Origin: Cyclobacteriaceae bacterium
Lineage (GTDB): Bacteria; Bacteroidota; Bacteroidia; Cytophagales; Cyclobacteriaceae
Direction of reading: 5' to 3'
Assembly: GCA_022842845.1 (NCBI GenBank)
Contig: JALHOT010000009.1
Coordinates: forward strand, 51,001-115,000
Length of the DNA stretch: 64,000 nt
Part shown: positions 34,686-43,876 of the stretch, one piece after another
How the letters are laid out: each line of letters starts with the position of its first letter
How positions within the stretch are numbered: position 1 is the first letter of the stretch
Translations under genes and position numbers: made by a program
Notes under the pieces: generated by a model
Told to the model about the DNA's origin: nothing
The model's input: only the letters and a program-made list of their open reading frames with translations
Database searches by the model: none

Positions 34686-36370
34686 ATGATTCTTTTGCGC
34701 AAGTCAACTACCAGCAAGAATATAAAAGTGCCAAGCTTCTTTTTAATGAAGGTAAGTATAACCTGGCCATGGAGAACTTTAAGAAAGTTATCCCCTATGA
34801 CCAGTCAAATGACTTTTCACAATACGCTTCTTTTTACTATGCTGTAGCTGCTTACAAGCAGCGTTACTTCAGCGTGTCTAAAGACATGCTCAATCAAATT
34901 AAAGTGCTTTACCCAACCTGGGATAAGATAGAAGAAGTGAATTATTGGTTGAGCTTGAATTTATTTGAGACGGGTGATCTGTTTCAAGCCGTTAAGATTA
35001 TTAATGGCCTGAAGGACAAAAAACTACAGGCACAAGCTGATGACACCAAGAAGCATTACGTAGCAGCCATAAAAGACGCAGAAACGTTGCGCATGTTGGC
35101 AGAAGAACATCCTTCGGATAAGGTAATCGGAAAGGCTTTTGTATCGGCCTTGGCCGATCAGGTTGCCTCTGCAGAAGACAGAGCCGAATTGGAAAGGCTA
35201 ATTGATATCTATAAACTTGACAGAAAAGATTACGTTGTGGAAGCACCCAAGACTTTCTTCAAGGATGTTTATTCTATTGCAGTAGTATTTCCTTTTGTTG
35301 TTAACCGATTAGATCCCAGTCCGGCAAAAAAACCAAACCAATTTGTACTTGATATGTATCAGGGTATTGCATTAGCAGTAGATACCCTGGAAAAGCAAGG
35401 TATTAAAATCAGTCTGCGTGCTTATGATACGGAAAGAAGCAGAGAAAAACTTAAATCTATTTTGGAACAAGATGAGTTAAAGAATGCAGACCTTGTGATT
35501 GGCCCACTCTTACGGGAAGACAACACTTTATTACAGGAATTCTCATCACTTAATAAGGTAAACACTTTCAATCCTTTGTCTAACGACTACGAAATGGTGA
35601 AGAATAATCCTTTTGGTTTTCTATTTCAACCATCTTATGAAGTGATCGGTCAAAAATCTGCACAGTACTTAGCGAGTGATTTAGCGCGGAGCAAGAAGAA
35701 ATGCCTTGTTTTTTATGGTGCCAATGTAAGGGACTCAGTACTTGCATGGAATTTTATTAATACAGCCGAAGCGGCTGGGATTAAAATTATTTTAAAGCAG
35801 GAGGTTTTTAAGGAGGAGTCGAACAAAATTACTGCAGTTTTGGCTACTGCTACAGAGTATGATGAGTACAAAGCGCCCATACAGTTTACAATACCTAAAG
35901 ATAGTATTGGGGCGATTTTCGTGGCTTCTGATGATCCTGTGATTTATACTAAAGTGGTGAGTGCCATTGAGACCAGAAAGGATAACACCTTGATCATTGG
36001 CAGTGAAAATTGGCTTGATAATGGTGCCATCGAATTTGCAAAGTTTCAACGCATGAATTTCATTTTGGCAGCCCCCAATTATGTGTCAAGTAACAATGCT
36101 GCGTATAAGGCCTTCAACCAGAGTTTTATAAAAAAACATGCGAGAACCCCTTCTTCATTATCACTCAACTATGCCAGAGTCGGTTATGAAATGATGTTAG
36201 TGTTGGGTAAAGCACTGCATAAATATGGCGTGTATCTGCAGGATGGTTTGAATAAGGAAGTGCAACCTGCTTACTTGATGACAAACTTTGATTTTCGCTA
36301 CAGCAATTTTAACCAGACAGTACCTTTTGTAAAATTTATCGATGGCTCACTTGAAATAGTGACCAAATAG
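34613..36370 (+). CDS. TPR plus periplasmic-binding (LppC/Leu-Ile-Val type) protein
   Basis: A 585-aa exported protein. The ATG at 34613 opens a signal peptide whose hydrophobic core is partly encoded by AATTGTC-type repeats. Two TPR-like repeats (about 40-140, YKSAKLLFNEGKYNLAMENF) are followed by a type I periplasmic-binding fold from about residue 215 (YSIAVVFPF, LVIGPLLREDN, IGAIFVASDD, LIIGSENWLD). The arrangement resembles LpoA/YraM, an activator of penicillin-binding protein 1A, though Bacteroidota versions are uncharacterised. It follows guaA by 32 bp. Confidence 0.75.
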   Translation: MTKRNLKLSIVILLIIVNCQLSIVNDSFAQVNYQQEYKSAKLLFNEGKYNLAMENFKKVIPYDQSNDFSQYASFYYAVAAYKQRYFSVSKDMLNQIKVLYPTWDKIEEVNYWLSLNLFETGDLFQAVKIINGLKDKKLQAQADDTKKHYVAAIKDAETLRMLAEEHPSDKVIGKAFVSALADQVASAEDRAELERLIDIYKLDRKDYVVEAPKTFFKDVYSIAVVFPFVVNRLDPSPAKKPNQFVLDMYQGIALAVDTLEKQGIKISLRAYDTERSREKLKSILEQDELKNADLVIGPLLREDNTLLQEFSSLNKVNTFNPLSNDYEMVKNNPFGFLFQPSYEVIGQKSAQYLASDLARSKKKCLVFYGANVRDSVLAWNFINTAEAAGIKIILKQEVFKEESNKITAVLATATEYDEYKAPIQFTIPKDSIGAIFVASDDPVIYTKVVSAIETRKDNTLIIGSENWLDNGAIEFAKFQRMNFILAAPNYVSSNNAAYKAFNQSFIKKHARTPSSLSLNYARVGYEMMLVLGKALHKYGVYLQDGLNKEVQPAYLMTNFDFRYSNFNQTVPFVKFIDGSLEIVTK

Positions 36371-36410
36371 GTAAGAAAGATTCAGCAGGGTTTACGTTAT
36401 TTTTATTTAC

Positions 36411-37703
36411 ATGAAACGCGATTCTAGTAAAGTACTTTTTGACAGAGCAAAACAAGTTATTCCAGGGGGTGTAAATTCTCCCGTTCGTGCCTTCAGAGCT
36501 GTCGGTGGTAATCCATTGTTTATGAGTCATGCGCGAGGCGCTTATCTTTTTGATGAGGATGGTAATCAGTTTATCGATATGATTAACTCCTGGGGACCAA
36601 TGATCTTAGGGCATGCACATCCTGTTGTTGAGGAGGCCGTGAAGAAAGCTTTGGCAGGATCCCCTTCCTTTGGCGCTCCCACCAGACGCGAAGTAGAAAT
36701 GGCTGAATTGATCTGCGCATTGGTTCCTTCTATTGAACAAGTACGCATGGTGAATTCCGGAACAGAAGCAACCATGGCGGCTATACGCGTTGCAAGAGGT
36801 TATACCGGTCGTGATAAAATAATTAAGATGGAAGGTTGTTACCACGGCCATGCAGATTCTTTTTTAATCGCAGCAGGTAGTGGCGCCATGACTTTCGGTG
36901 TGCCCGATAGCCCCGGTGTTACTAAGGGGGTAGCCAACGATACACTAACAGTGCCTTTCAATAATTTAACAGCTGTTGAAAATACATTAAAAGAAAATGA
37001 AGGTCAGGTTGCTGCGCTAATCTTAGAACCTGTTGTGGGTAACATGGGTTGCGTTGTACCGGCCGAAGGTTACTTGCAGGGCTTACGAAAGTTGTGTACG
37101 CAATATGGCGTTGTTTTAATTTTTGATGAAGTAATGACGGGCTTCCGCCTGGCATTAGGGGGAGCCCAGGAATTGTATGGTGTAAAGCCAGATATGACTA
37201 CCCTTGGAAAAATAGTAGGAGGAGGTTTGCCTGTAGGGGCTTATGGAGGCAAGAAGGAAATTATGAGCTGTGTATCGCCTGCAGGTCCTGTGTATCAAGC
37301 GGGTACTTTGTCAGGAAATCCTTTGGCGATGGCTGCTGGTATGGCCTTGCTAACTTATTTGAAAGATCATCCTGAAGTATATAAGAATATTAACAATGCA
37401 GGTAGCCGATTAGCGACTGGTTTATTAGCACAAGCCAAAGCAGCAGGTGTAAAGGCAAGTGTCAATCAAGTGGGCTCCATGTTTACCTTATTCTTTACTG
37501 ATGTAGTTGTTACTGACTACGACTCTGCTAAGAAATCTGATACTGTTTTATTTGGAAAGTACTTCCAGCGAATGCTGGAGCAAGGTATTTACCTGGCGCC
37601 ATCACAATTTGAAGCGATGTTTATTTCAAATACGCTTGGAGAAAAAGAGTTAGACAAAATACTGGAGGCTAGTGAATTATCATTTAAAGATTTGAGTAAC
37701 TAA
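36411..37703 (+). CDS. hemL: Glutamate-1-semialdehyde 2,1-aminomutase
   Basis: A 430-aa PLP enzyme of haem biosynthesis converting glutamate-1-semialdehyde to 5-aminolevulinate. It starts FDRAKQVIPGGVNSPVRAF, has GHADSFLIAAGSGA, the pocket motif ILEPVVGNMG, IFDEVMTGFR, and the PLP lysine in TTLGKIVGGGLPVGAYGG. The length is standard. It follows the TPR/PBP gene by 40 bp without other hem genes nearby. Confidence 0.97.
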   Translation: MKRDSSKVLFDRAKQVIPGGVNSPVRAFRAVGGNPLFMSHARGAYLFDEDGNQFIDMINSWGPMILGHAHPVVEEAVKKALAGSPSFGAPTRREVEMAELICALVPSIEQVRMVNSGTEATMAAIRVARGYTGRDKIIKMEGCYHGHADSFLIAAGSGAMTFGVPDSPGVTKGVANDTLTVPFNNLTAVENTLKENEGQVAALILEPVVGNMGCVVPAEGYLQGLRKLCTQYGVVLIFDEVMTGFRLALGGAQELYGVKPDMTTLGKIVGGGLPVGAYGGKKEIMSCVSPAGPVYQAGTLSGNPLAMAAGMALLTYLKDHPEVYKNINNAGSRLATGLLAQAKAAGVKASVNQVGSMFTLFFTDVVVTDYDSAKKSDTVLFGKYFQRMLEQGIYLAPSQFEAMFISNTLGEKELDKILEASELSFKDLSN

Positions 37704-37730
37704 TTGCAGCACGAAATGTATTTTTAATCC

Positions 37731-38105
37731 ATGAACAGTCTGAGAAGCATATCATTTGTGAAGGGTATCTGGTTATTCATGGCCATCTATCTTTTTAATG
37801 TGAGTGTGGACTCAAAAGATGTTACCAATCTATTTGGCAGGGAAGATATTCGGTTAAATGAGATTGAATCTATCGTTGAATTGGTGGTAGAAGAAGTAAT
37901 GGATTTTAATGAGGCCATTCCTGAACATCATGACCAGGACGGTGAGAAAAATACTTTTAAAGGACTTAGCACTTTATTTACACCAGCAACATTTTTCTTT
38001 AGCATAAATAACACCTCATTAAAACAGGGGCCTGCAGGCTTGTTTTTAAGTCGAAGGGCACCATTCAGAAGTGCAGACGTGTTAGCCCCACCACCCAAAG
38101 CATAG
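37731..38105 (+). CDS. Small exported protein, function unknown
   Basis: A 124-aa protein with one N-terminal hydrophobic segment (about 10-24) that could be a signal anchor, an acidic middle (ESIVELVVEEVMDFNEAIPE) and a basic, Pro-rich tail ending VLAPPPKA. I do not recognise a family. It is followed by a 30-aa membrane peptide and a 275-aa protein in the same direction, forming a small cluster. Confidence 0.55.
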   Translation: MNSLRSISFVKGIWLFMAIYLFNVSVDSKDVTNLFGREDIRLNEIESIVELVVEEVMDFNEAIPEHHDQDGEKNTFKGLSTLFTPATFFFSINNTSLKQGPAGLFLSRRAPFRSADVLAPPPKA

Positions 38106-38160
38106 TAATAACATGTGAATTAAGGCGATCACACAGTCGCTTCACCTTGATTATTACTAT

Positions 38161-38253
38161 ATGAAATCTAAGTTCAAAAGAAATTTATTCTTTCTACTAT
38201 TCATCACTTTGCTTTCCCTATGGACGCTCCTGCGTGCCTGGTGGATCAGCTAA
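38161..38253 (+). CDS. Single-pass membrane micropeptide (30 aa)
   Basis: ATG at 38161 to TAA at 38253 encode MKSKFKRNLFFLLFITLLSL and a short LRAWWIS end. A basic N-terminus plus a 15-residue hydrophobic stretch fits a small membrane peptide. It lies 55 bp after the previous ORF and 12 bp before the next, in the same direction. At this length coding status is uncertain, but the composition and spacing favour it. Confidence 0.4.
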   Translation: MKSKFKRNLFFLLFITLLSLWTLLRAWWIS

Positions 38254-38265
38254 TACGTGACTTAT

Positions 38266-39093
38266 ATGAAACATCATTTAACACAATTATTTGTGTGTGT
38301 GTCATGCTTTGTTTATGGTGAAGTATGCCAAGACACAATTAAAAATGAGCAACGTCTCAAACCTAAATTAATACATGCAGAACCTCTCTATATAGATCTC
38401 ATCCGCGACTTAGGCGCCCGCAAGGGTGAGCGCGAGTGGAACATGGGCTTTGGCATGACGGATAAATTTGTCCACGACCAATATATTGGATTGATTGAGT
38501 ACGAATGGGCGGTTGCTGACCGCCTTGGTCTGGAACTTGAATTGCCATTTTCTGTATACTTGGCCAATAAAACAGGTCAAGAGTTTTCCCGACCTTCTAA
38601 TAGATTGGAATCTTTGAAAGCAGCGGCTCAATGGACTTTTTTAGTAAAGTCCGATTGGGGACTTTCAATGGCATTCGGATTAATCAATGAATTGAAGCTG
38701 CGTGATTTCGATACCTTCTCAAAAGGCAGCGCGTTTGTAGGCAATACTGTCAATCCGTTTTTGGTTACAGCTAAACAATTAGGAGGACAGTGGCATTCAT
38801 TATTCTATGCAGGGCCTAAATTATATACCGATTTTACCGGTGCCTCCACATGGCGAACAGTAGAAGTAAATAGCAATTTTCATTACATGATTCCGGGGTC
38901 AAGAAATTTTGTCGGCATTGAATTCAATAAAGAGTTTGATGGCCCCAATTTTAATATGGTGATTAGACCGCAAATGCGTTTAGTTATTCATGAATCGCTC
39001 ATGCTCGGTATTGTTTCAGGCATTCCTGTATCGAAAGAAAGAGAAAGACTCAGTTCTTTCCTGCGATTAATTTACGAACCTAAGCATAGATGA
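38266..39093 (+). CDS. Conserved HAEPLYIDLIRDLGARKGE-type barrel-like protein
   Basis: A 275-aa protein from the ATG at 38266, with a short signal sequence. The block HAEPLYIDLIRDLGARKGE is a distinctive motif I recall from Bacteroidota proteins of unknown function. After it the chain has many alternating strands (IGLIEYEWAVADRLGLELELPF), suggesting an outer-membrane or periplasmic beta protein. It follows the 30-aa peptide by 12 bp. Confidence 0.65.
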   Translation: MKHHLTQLFVCVSCFVYGEVCQDTIKNEQRLKPKLIHAEPLYIDLIRDLGARKGEREWNMGFGMTDKFVHDQYIGLIEYEWAVADRLGLELELPFSVYLANKTGQEFSRPSNRLESLKAAAQWTFLVKSDWGLSMAFGLINELKLRDFDTFSKGSAFVGNTVNPFLVTAKQLGGQWHSLFYAGPKLYTDFTGASTWRTVEVNSNFHYMIPGSRNFVGIEFNKEFDGPNFNMVIRPQMRLVIHESLMLGIVSGIPVSKERERLSSFLRLIYEPKHR

Positions 39094-39152
39094 TTCTTGT
39101 CAAATGAGTGTGAAGGGAGTATTGGATAAATATTCTATTCGCATTTCTTTAC

Positions 39153-39965
39153 TTAAATTCTAAACGATAATCCTAAGTATAAACGTGAAGGTGATGGTCG
39201 ATTTAAACCAATATTGGTAGCCACATCTACTTTAACATTAGGACTTACATTGTAAATCAATCCTCCGTTTAAAAGATAATTATTATCACCCGCTGTGAAG
39301 AAGGCAACTGCTTCTGCGTAAAAATCGAGCTCTCCAACAACCGGCCCTCCGATAACCACTGTCTGGAAAAAACTAAGGTCATGCCCCCCGCTTCCATCGG
39401 GCACAAAATCTATTTGTGGTTGCGCACCAAAGCCAAGTTTATCACTGATGGTGTAAGCAAATGGAAAGCCCACACCAAACTGAATATTATCATTAAACTC
39501 AAAAGCATTTCCTGGCTCAAAGGTAACATAAGGAATGGCGCCAAAAGATGTTTTCTTGTCACCATCATTGCCCCAGAAGTTGCGTTTTAATCGAAGCGTT
39601 AAAGCACCGGCACCATCATCAATTTTATTACCTTCACTATCTCTATCAATATTGAAAAGTTCATAACCAACATGAATATCCCAGTTGGCAGATAAGCCCA
39701 TTTTGTATAAGCCATTCCAAATGTTAATGGTGCTGGGGCTCGTCCCCTGGGTATCTTTTACCCACTTCACTACATCACCTTCAAACTGAAAATGTCCAGC
39801 GTCTACCGTTTGTGCTGTTTCTGTAATATCAGGCCTATCCAATGCGAAACTCCGCATATTCTCGCGTGGAACAGCTTTAAATAAATGATATCCTTTTTGA
39901 CTTTGTTGTCCAAATGATAAACCTGCACTTAATAATAAAATGGCCAGGGATATTGATTTCTTCAT
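39153..39965 (-). CDS. Outer-membrane transporter-like beta-barrel
   Basis: A 270-aa protein with a signal peptide (ISLAILLLSAGLSFGQ) and the motif FALDRPDITETAQTVDAGHF characteristic of the MetA-pathway (phenol degradation) transporter-like family. The remainder is a strand-rich barrel ending in an aromatic/hydrophobic SFRI. The name of that family does not prove phenol transport. It stands alone on the minus strand. Confidence 0.8.
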   Translation of the reverse strand: MKKSISLAILLLSAGLSFGQQSQKGYHLFKAVPRENMRSFALDRPDITETAQTVDAGHFQFEGDVVKWVKDTQGTSPSTINIWNGLYKMGLSANWDIHVGYELFNIDRDSEGNKIDDGAGALTLRLKRNFWGNDGDKKTSFGAIPYVTFEPGNAFEFNDNIQFGVGFPFAYTISDKLGFGAQPQIDFVPDGSGGHDLSFFQTVVIGGPVVGELDFYAEAVAFFTAGDNNYLLNGGLIYNVSPNVKVDVATNIGLNRPSPSRLYLGLSFRI

Positions 39966-40079
39966 CTAGGCAAGATATGAACTTTTTTTAAATGAAGGTA
40001 TCTATTGATTTTTTGAAAAGAGATTGGTGGTTAAGGATATATGCACTATCTTAAACTCCTGTCTATAACCTCTCCAGCT

Positions 40080-42665
40080 ATGAATTTTACCCAATCGCGA
40101 ACCTTTCGCTACACCTTTGGCTTTGCCCTGATTGGCATTATCGTTACCATTTTGATTGCTTATGTGCAGCGAAATACGTTGGCTGTGTATGATCGTAACC
40201 TACCTTATATCAGCCTGGGAGATCATATTAAGAATAAGTCAACCAAAGCACACTTATGGTTTGAAGAATTAATGGCAGGTGATGCCACCCTAAACTTTGA
40301 AAAAGATGTATTAGCACTTTTCACTTCATCACATGATATTTTACAAGGAGCCATTAATGCTTCTGAAACTGAAGTGGGCCAGTTTGAAAAGATTGATGAC
40401 GAAGAAACCTATGTCATTCTTGAAGAGGCATTAGCAGATATAGATAATCTTACCAATGCAGCCAAACAACGTTATAAGTTCAAGCAAGAAGCAGCAGCCA
40501 ATGTGCAAACAGATAGCTTAGGTAATGTAATACTAGCTGACACCGGTGAGGCAGCCGGGGGCGAACTGGATCAGCAATTTGATGAAGCTTACGAAGAGTT
40601 CCAGACCACCATGGATCGTTTGGTGGCACATATGAATAAGCGTGTAGCCAGCGATGCGGGCTTTTTAAATAACTTATCGTGGTTAACCATTGCTTTTGTA
40701 ATTGGAGCTTTTGTACTCATATGTACATTGATTTATCAGATGTGTTTTAAAAATGAAAAGCTGATAGCTGAAAATAATATAAAGCTTGAAGAAGAAACAA
40801 AAAGAATGAATGCCATAGCCGGATTCATCGAAGGTGTTTCTTCTGGTAATTATGCGATTCAGTTAACAGACATGAGCGAAACCGAAGGCCTTGGGGCAAC
40901 ACTTGTTACGATGCGGAACAAATTGAGCCTGAACGCAGAAACAGATCGCAGGCGCAATTGGTCAACTACGGGCTTGGCGCAGATTGGTGATATTCTCAGG
41001 GCGAACAATACTTCTACGACAGAACTCTATGATAATATCATTCGATTTGTGGTTAAGTACACGGCAAGTAATCAAGGTGGTCTTTTTATATTCAATGAAG
41101 AAAATGAAGCTGATCAATACCTTGAACTTGCAGCCTGCTATGCTTTTGAAAGGAAAAAGTTTTTAGTAAAAAAAGTAGGTATCGGAGAAGGTCTGGTAGG
41201 CCAATGTTATCTGGAAGGTGAGCGCATTTATCTCTTAGATGTTCCTGAAGAATATATTAGCATAACCTCTGGCTTGGGCGGTGCCAACCCATCTGCTTTA
41301 TTGTTGGTGCCCATGAGGGTAAATGAGAAGATTTATGGAGTCATAGAAGTTGCGTCTTTTAAAAAGTATGAGGATTACGAAATTGAATTGATTGAAAAGC
41401 TGGCCGAAAGTATAGCCTCAACCATTGCTACAGTACGCACAAACGAAAGCACTCGCATACTCTTGGAAAAAACCCAGCAACAAACAGAAGAGATGCGTGC
41501 ACAAGAGGAGGAGATGCGCCAGAACATGGAAGAGCTGGAGGCTACGCAGGAGGAAATGCGCAGAAAGGAAAAGCACTTGCAGGATGTGTTAGATGAAGAA
41601 AAAGTGAAAGCACAAATGGCTGCTAAAAACAGAGAAGCGCTCATGCGGCTTACCAAAGATGAAGGGGTACAATCGGGAAACATTAGAAAGGCACTGGAAA
41701 CGATCACATCAACGATTACAAAAACAATTGGTGTGTCACGTTGTAGTATCTGGACTTACCACAAATCATCTCACTCCATTCTGAATGAAAAATTGCACAA
41801 TACCCAGTCAGGTGAGTTTGAAGATGGCACAACTTTATACGGCAAAGATTTTCCTGGTTACTTTAGAGCGGTATTAAGCGAGGAAATAATCGTAGCGAAT
41901 AATGCGCACACACACGAAGCCACGCGCGAATTTTCGGATGTGTACTTAAGGCCGCTGGGCATTGAATCAATGTTGGATGTGCCCTTCTTCGAATCCGGTA
42001 AAATTGCCGGGGTTGTATGCTGTGAACATCAACACGAACAAAAAAGCTGGACAGAAGCCGATGTGGAGTTCTTAAAATCATGCGCTGATATCGTCACTAT
42101 TTTATACAAAACCTACAAAACGAATGAACTGTTGCAGCAAATCACTTCGCAAGAAGAGGAGTTGCGTCAGAACACAGAAGAGTTACAAGCTACGCAAGAG
42201 CACATCGAGCAACAACTGGCAGAGACTAATCAGTTAAAGGATCAAATAAAGGCAAGAGAAGACGTCTTTACACTTACCACTATTCTCTCAGAATCTGATC
42301 TTTTTGGAACGGTAACATTTGCCAACCAAAAGCTGGTGGAGGTTTCTAAATATTCCCTTCAAGAGATAATAGGCCAAGGGCACAACTTATTCAGGCATCC
42401 TGACATGCCGAAGGAACTTTTCAAACTCATGTGGGATACAATTAAAGCTGGCAAGATCTTTAGCGGCATTGTTAAAAATAAAGCTAAAGACGGCTCCCAT
42501 TATTGGGTAGATGCTACCATCGTGCCGATTAAAGATGAGAATGGGACAGTCTATAAATACATTGGCGCCCGCTACCATATCAAAGAAAATTATCTGGCGG
42601 AAAGCCTTTACGAAGCGCAGGCCAAGCGACTAGGCCTTCCATCGCTTGGGAAAAAGGCTTCTTAG
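40080..42665 (+). CDS. Membrane sensor with GAF-coil-GAF-PAS and no output domain
   Basis: An 861-aa protein from the ATG at 40080; an ATG 13 codons upstream is possible. Two membrane helices (about 13-30 and 205-225) enclose a helical periplasmic region; a HAMP-like segment, a GAF domain (about 315-450), a long Glu/Gln-rich coiled coil (EEMRAQEEEMRQNMEELEAT), a second GAF (about 530-680), another coil and a C-terminal Aer-like PAS domain (about 735-840, SDLFGTVTFANQKLVEVS) follow. No histidine kinase, GGDEF or MCP signalling domain is present, so it must signal through a partner or lacks an output. Domain borders are estimates. Confidence 0.8.
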   Translation: MNFTQSRTFRYTFGFALIGIIVTILIAYVQRNTLAVYDRNLPYISLGDHIKNKSTKAHLWFEELMAGDATLNFEKDVLALFTSSHDILQGAINASETEVGQFEKIDDEETYVILEEALADIDNLTNAAKQRYKFKQEAAANVQTDSLGNVILADTGEAAGGELDQQFDEAYEEFQTTMDRLVAHMNKRVASDAGFLNNLSWLTIAFVIGAFVLICTLIYQMCFKNEKLIAENNIKLEEETKRMNAIAGFIEGVSSGNYAIQLTDMSETEGLGATLVTMRNKLSLNAETDRRRNWSTTGLAQIGDILRANNTSTTELYDNIIRFVVKYTASNQGGLFIFNEENEADQYLELAACYAFERKKFLVKKVGIGEGLVGQCYLEGERIYLLDVPEEYISITSGLGGANPSALLLVPMRVNEKIYGVIEVASFKKYEDYEIELIEKLAESIASTIATVRTNESTRILLEKTQQQTEEMRAQEEEMRQNMEELEATQEEMRRKEKHLQDVLDEEKVKAQMAAKNREALMRLTKDEGVQSGNIRKALETITSTITKTIGVSRCSIWTYHKSSHSILNEKLHNTQSGEFEDGTTLYGKDFPGYFRAVLSEEIIVANNAHTHEATREFSDVYLRPLGIESMLDVPFFESGKIAGVVCCEHQHEQKSWTEADVEFLKSCADIVTILYKTYKTNELLQQITSQEEELRQNTEELQATQEHIEQQLAETNQLKDQIKAREDVFTLTTILSESDLFGTVTFANQKLVEVSKYSLQEIIGQGHNLFRHPDMPKELFKLMWDTIKAGKIFSGIVKNKAKDGSHYWVDATIVPIKDENGTVYKYIGARYHIKENYLAESLYEAQAKRLGLPSLGKKAS

Positions 42666-42754
42666 GTGGTGGGATGGTGGCTAAGGGGCTGATAGCGAAG
42701 CAGTAAAAGGCTTATTCGGTTTCAGCTATATTTCTTACCTTTACCCATCAAACT

Positions 42755-43870
42755 ATGCGTACCATGATCAAAGCCATACGTACCGCAGTGCTGACCCTAC
42801 TTTTTGCAGCACCGGCTTTACTTTTTGCACAAGGCGAACGGAAGGACAAACAGGCCGTTACCTACGAAGAAATTTATGACGAGCCCTACTCTGTCAATAA
42901 GCTCTTCGTTCATTTTCAACCCTTGTATGCCGATCTGTTTGTAACGAACGTAAACGCAGGCTACGGCATTGAGGCCAATTATTACATGGATGATAAGGCC
43001 GATTTTAAGGTGGCGCTAAGAAAAACCTATTCCCAGCGCTTCTTTGATGCATCGCGCGATGTAGCAGAGAAAAACAGCAGCGTTGATAATGATACCGAAG
43101 TGTATAATTACTTCGAGGTGGGTGGCACTTACCACATCAAAGATTTTGAGAAAAGCTCTAAAACCAATATGTACCTCTACAAGAAGAGTTATGCTGGCAA
43201 TAAATGGGCAGCACGTGTACCCCTGCACGCAGAGGTTCCTTGTAAAGTGCGCATTATCTATGGTGCTCGTTTAGGTGGTATTTTATGGGATAGTTCTACT
43301 GATTTGGGAAGAGCCCTCAACAAGCAAAACCTAAGCAATAATGATCTGAAAAATAGAGATGCCTCTGTGATTGAGGAACCATATACATCACTCCCGATCA
43401 CAGAAGTAGATCCTGACAGACCCACCCGCCAACGAAATGTTAATGCCTTTACAAACATTGCCTCACAAGCTATTTACTTGGGTGGCTCTTATACCTGGAT
43501 CAGGAACATAGCGGTTAATTTTGACAAGTATGAAGAAGGCATTGATGATTTAATTCTGACCACTTACTTCGATATTCTTTTTGCGCCCTCTATTAAAGTT
43601 GACGATGTAGTGTATACACACCTCGATGCCAACGGTGATAAGATCCCAAACCGAACCTATACGTATTCAGTAAATCCTGTCAGTACCAAGTCTTTGGGCT
43701 TTCGTGCTGGGGTAGAGGGTAAATTCAATCGTCAGTTGGGGTGGGCTTATGGAGGAGAAATTGGTTACCGGCCTAGTCTAGAAGGTCGTGGTTTCTTTGC
43801 CATGCTAAAAATTAGCTTCCCCGTTTTTGGTACTCAACTGGATTACAAAGTCGAGTCTTTCGGTAAATAA
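42755..43870 (+). CDS. Secreted outer-membrane beta-barrel protein
   Basis: A 371-aa protein with a signal peptide (IRTAVLTLLFAAPALLFAQG) and a strand-rich body ending TQLDYKVESFGK. I cannot name a family with confidence; barrel-type organisation is inferred from alternating hydrophobic residues and repeated Tyr/Gly turns (GGEIGYRPSLEGRGFFAML). It is followed 6 bp later by hutI, which may share its transcript. Confidence 0.65.
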   Translation: MRTMIKAIRTAVLTLLFAAPALLFAQGERKDKQAVTYEEIYDEPYSVNKLFVHFQPLYADLFVTNVNAGYGIEANYYMDDKADFKVALRKTYSQRFFDASRDVAEKNSSVDNDTEVYNYFEVGGTYHIKDFEKSSKTNMYLYKKSYAGNKWAARVPLHAEVPCKVRIIYGARLGGILWDSSTDLGRALNKQNLSNNDLKNRDASVIEEPYTSLPITEVDPDRPTRQRNVNAFTNIASQAIYLGGSYTWIRNIAVNFDKYEEGIDDLILTTYFDILFAPSIKVDDVVYTHLDANGDKIPNRTYTYSVNPVSTKSLGFRAGVEGKFNRQLGWAYGGEIGYRPSLEGRGFFAMLKISFPVFGTQLDYKVESFGK

Positions 43871-43876
43871 TTTTAC

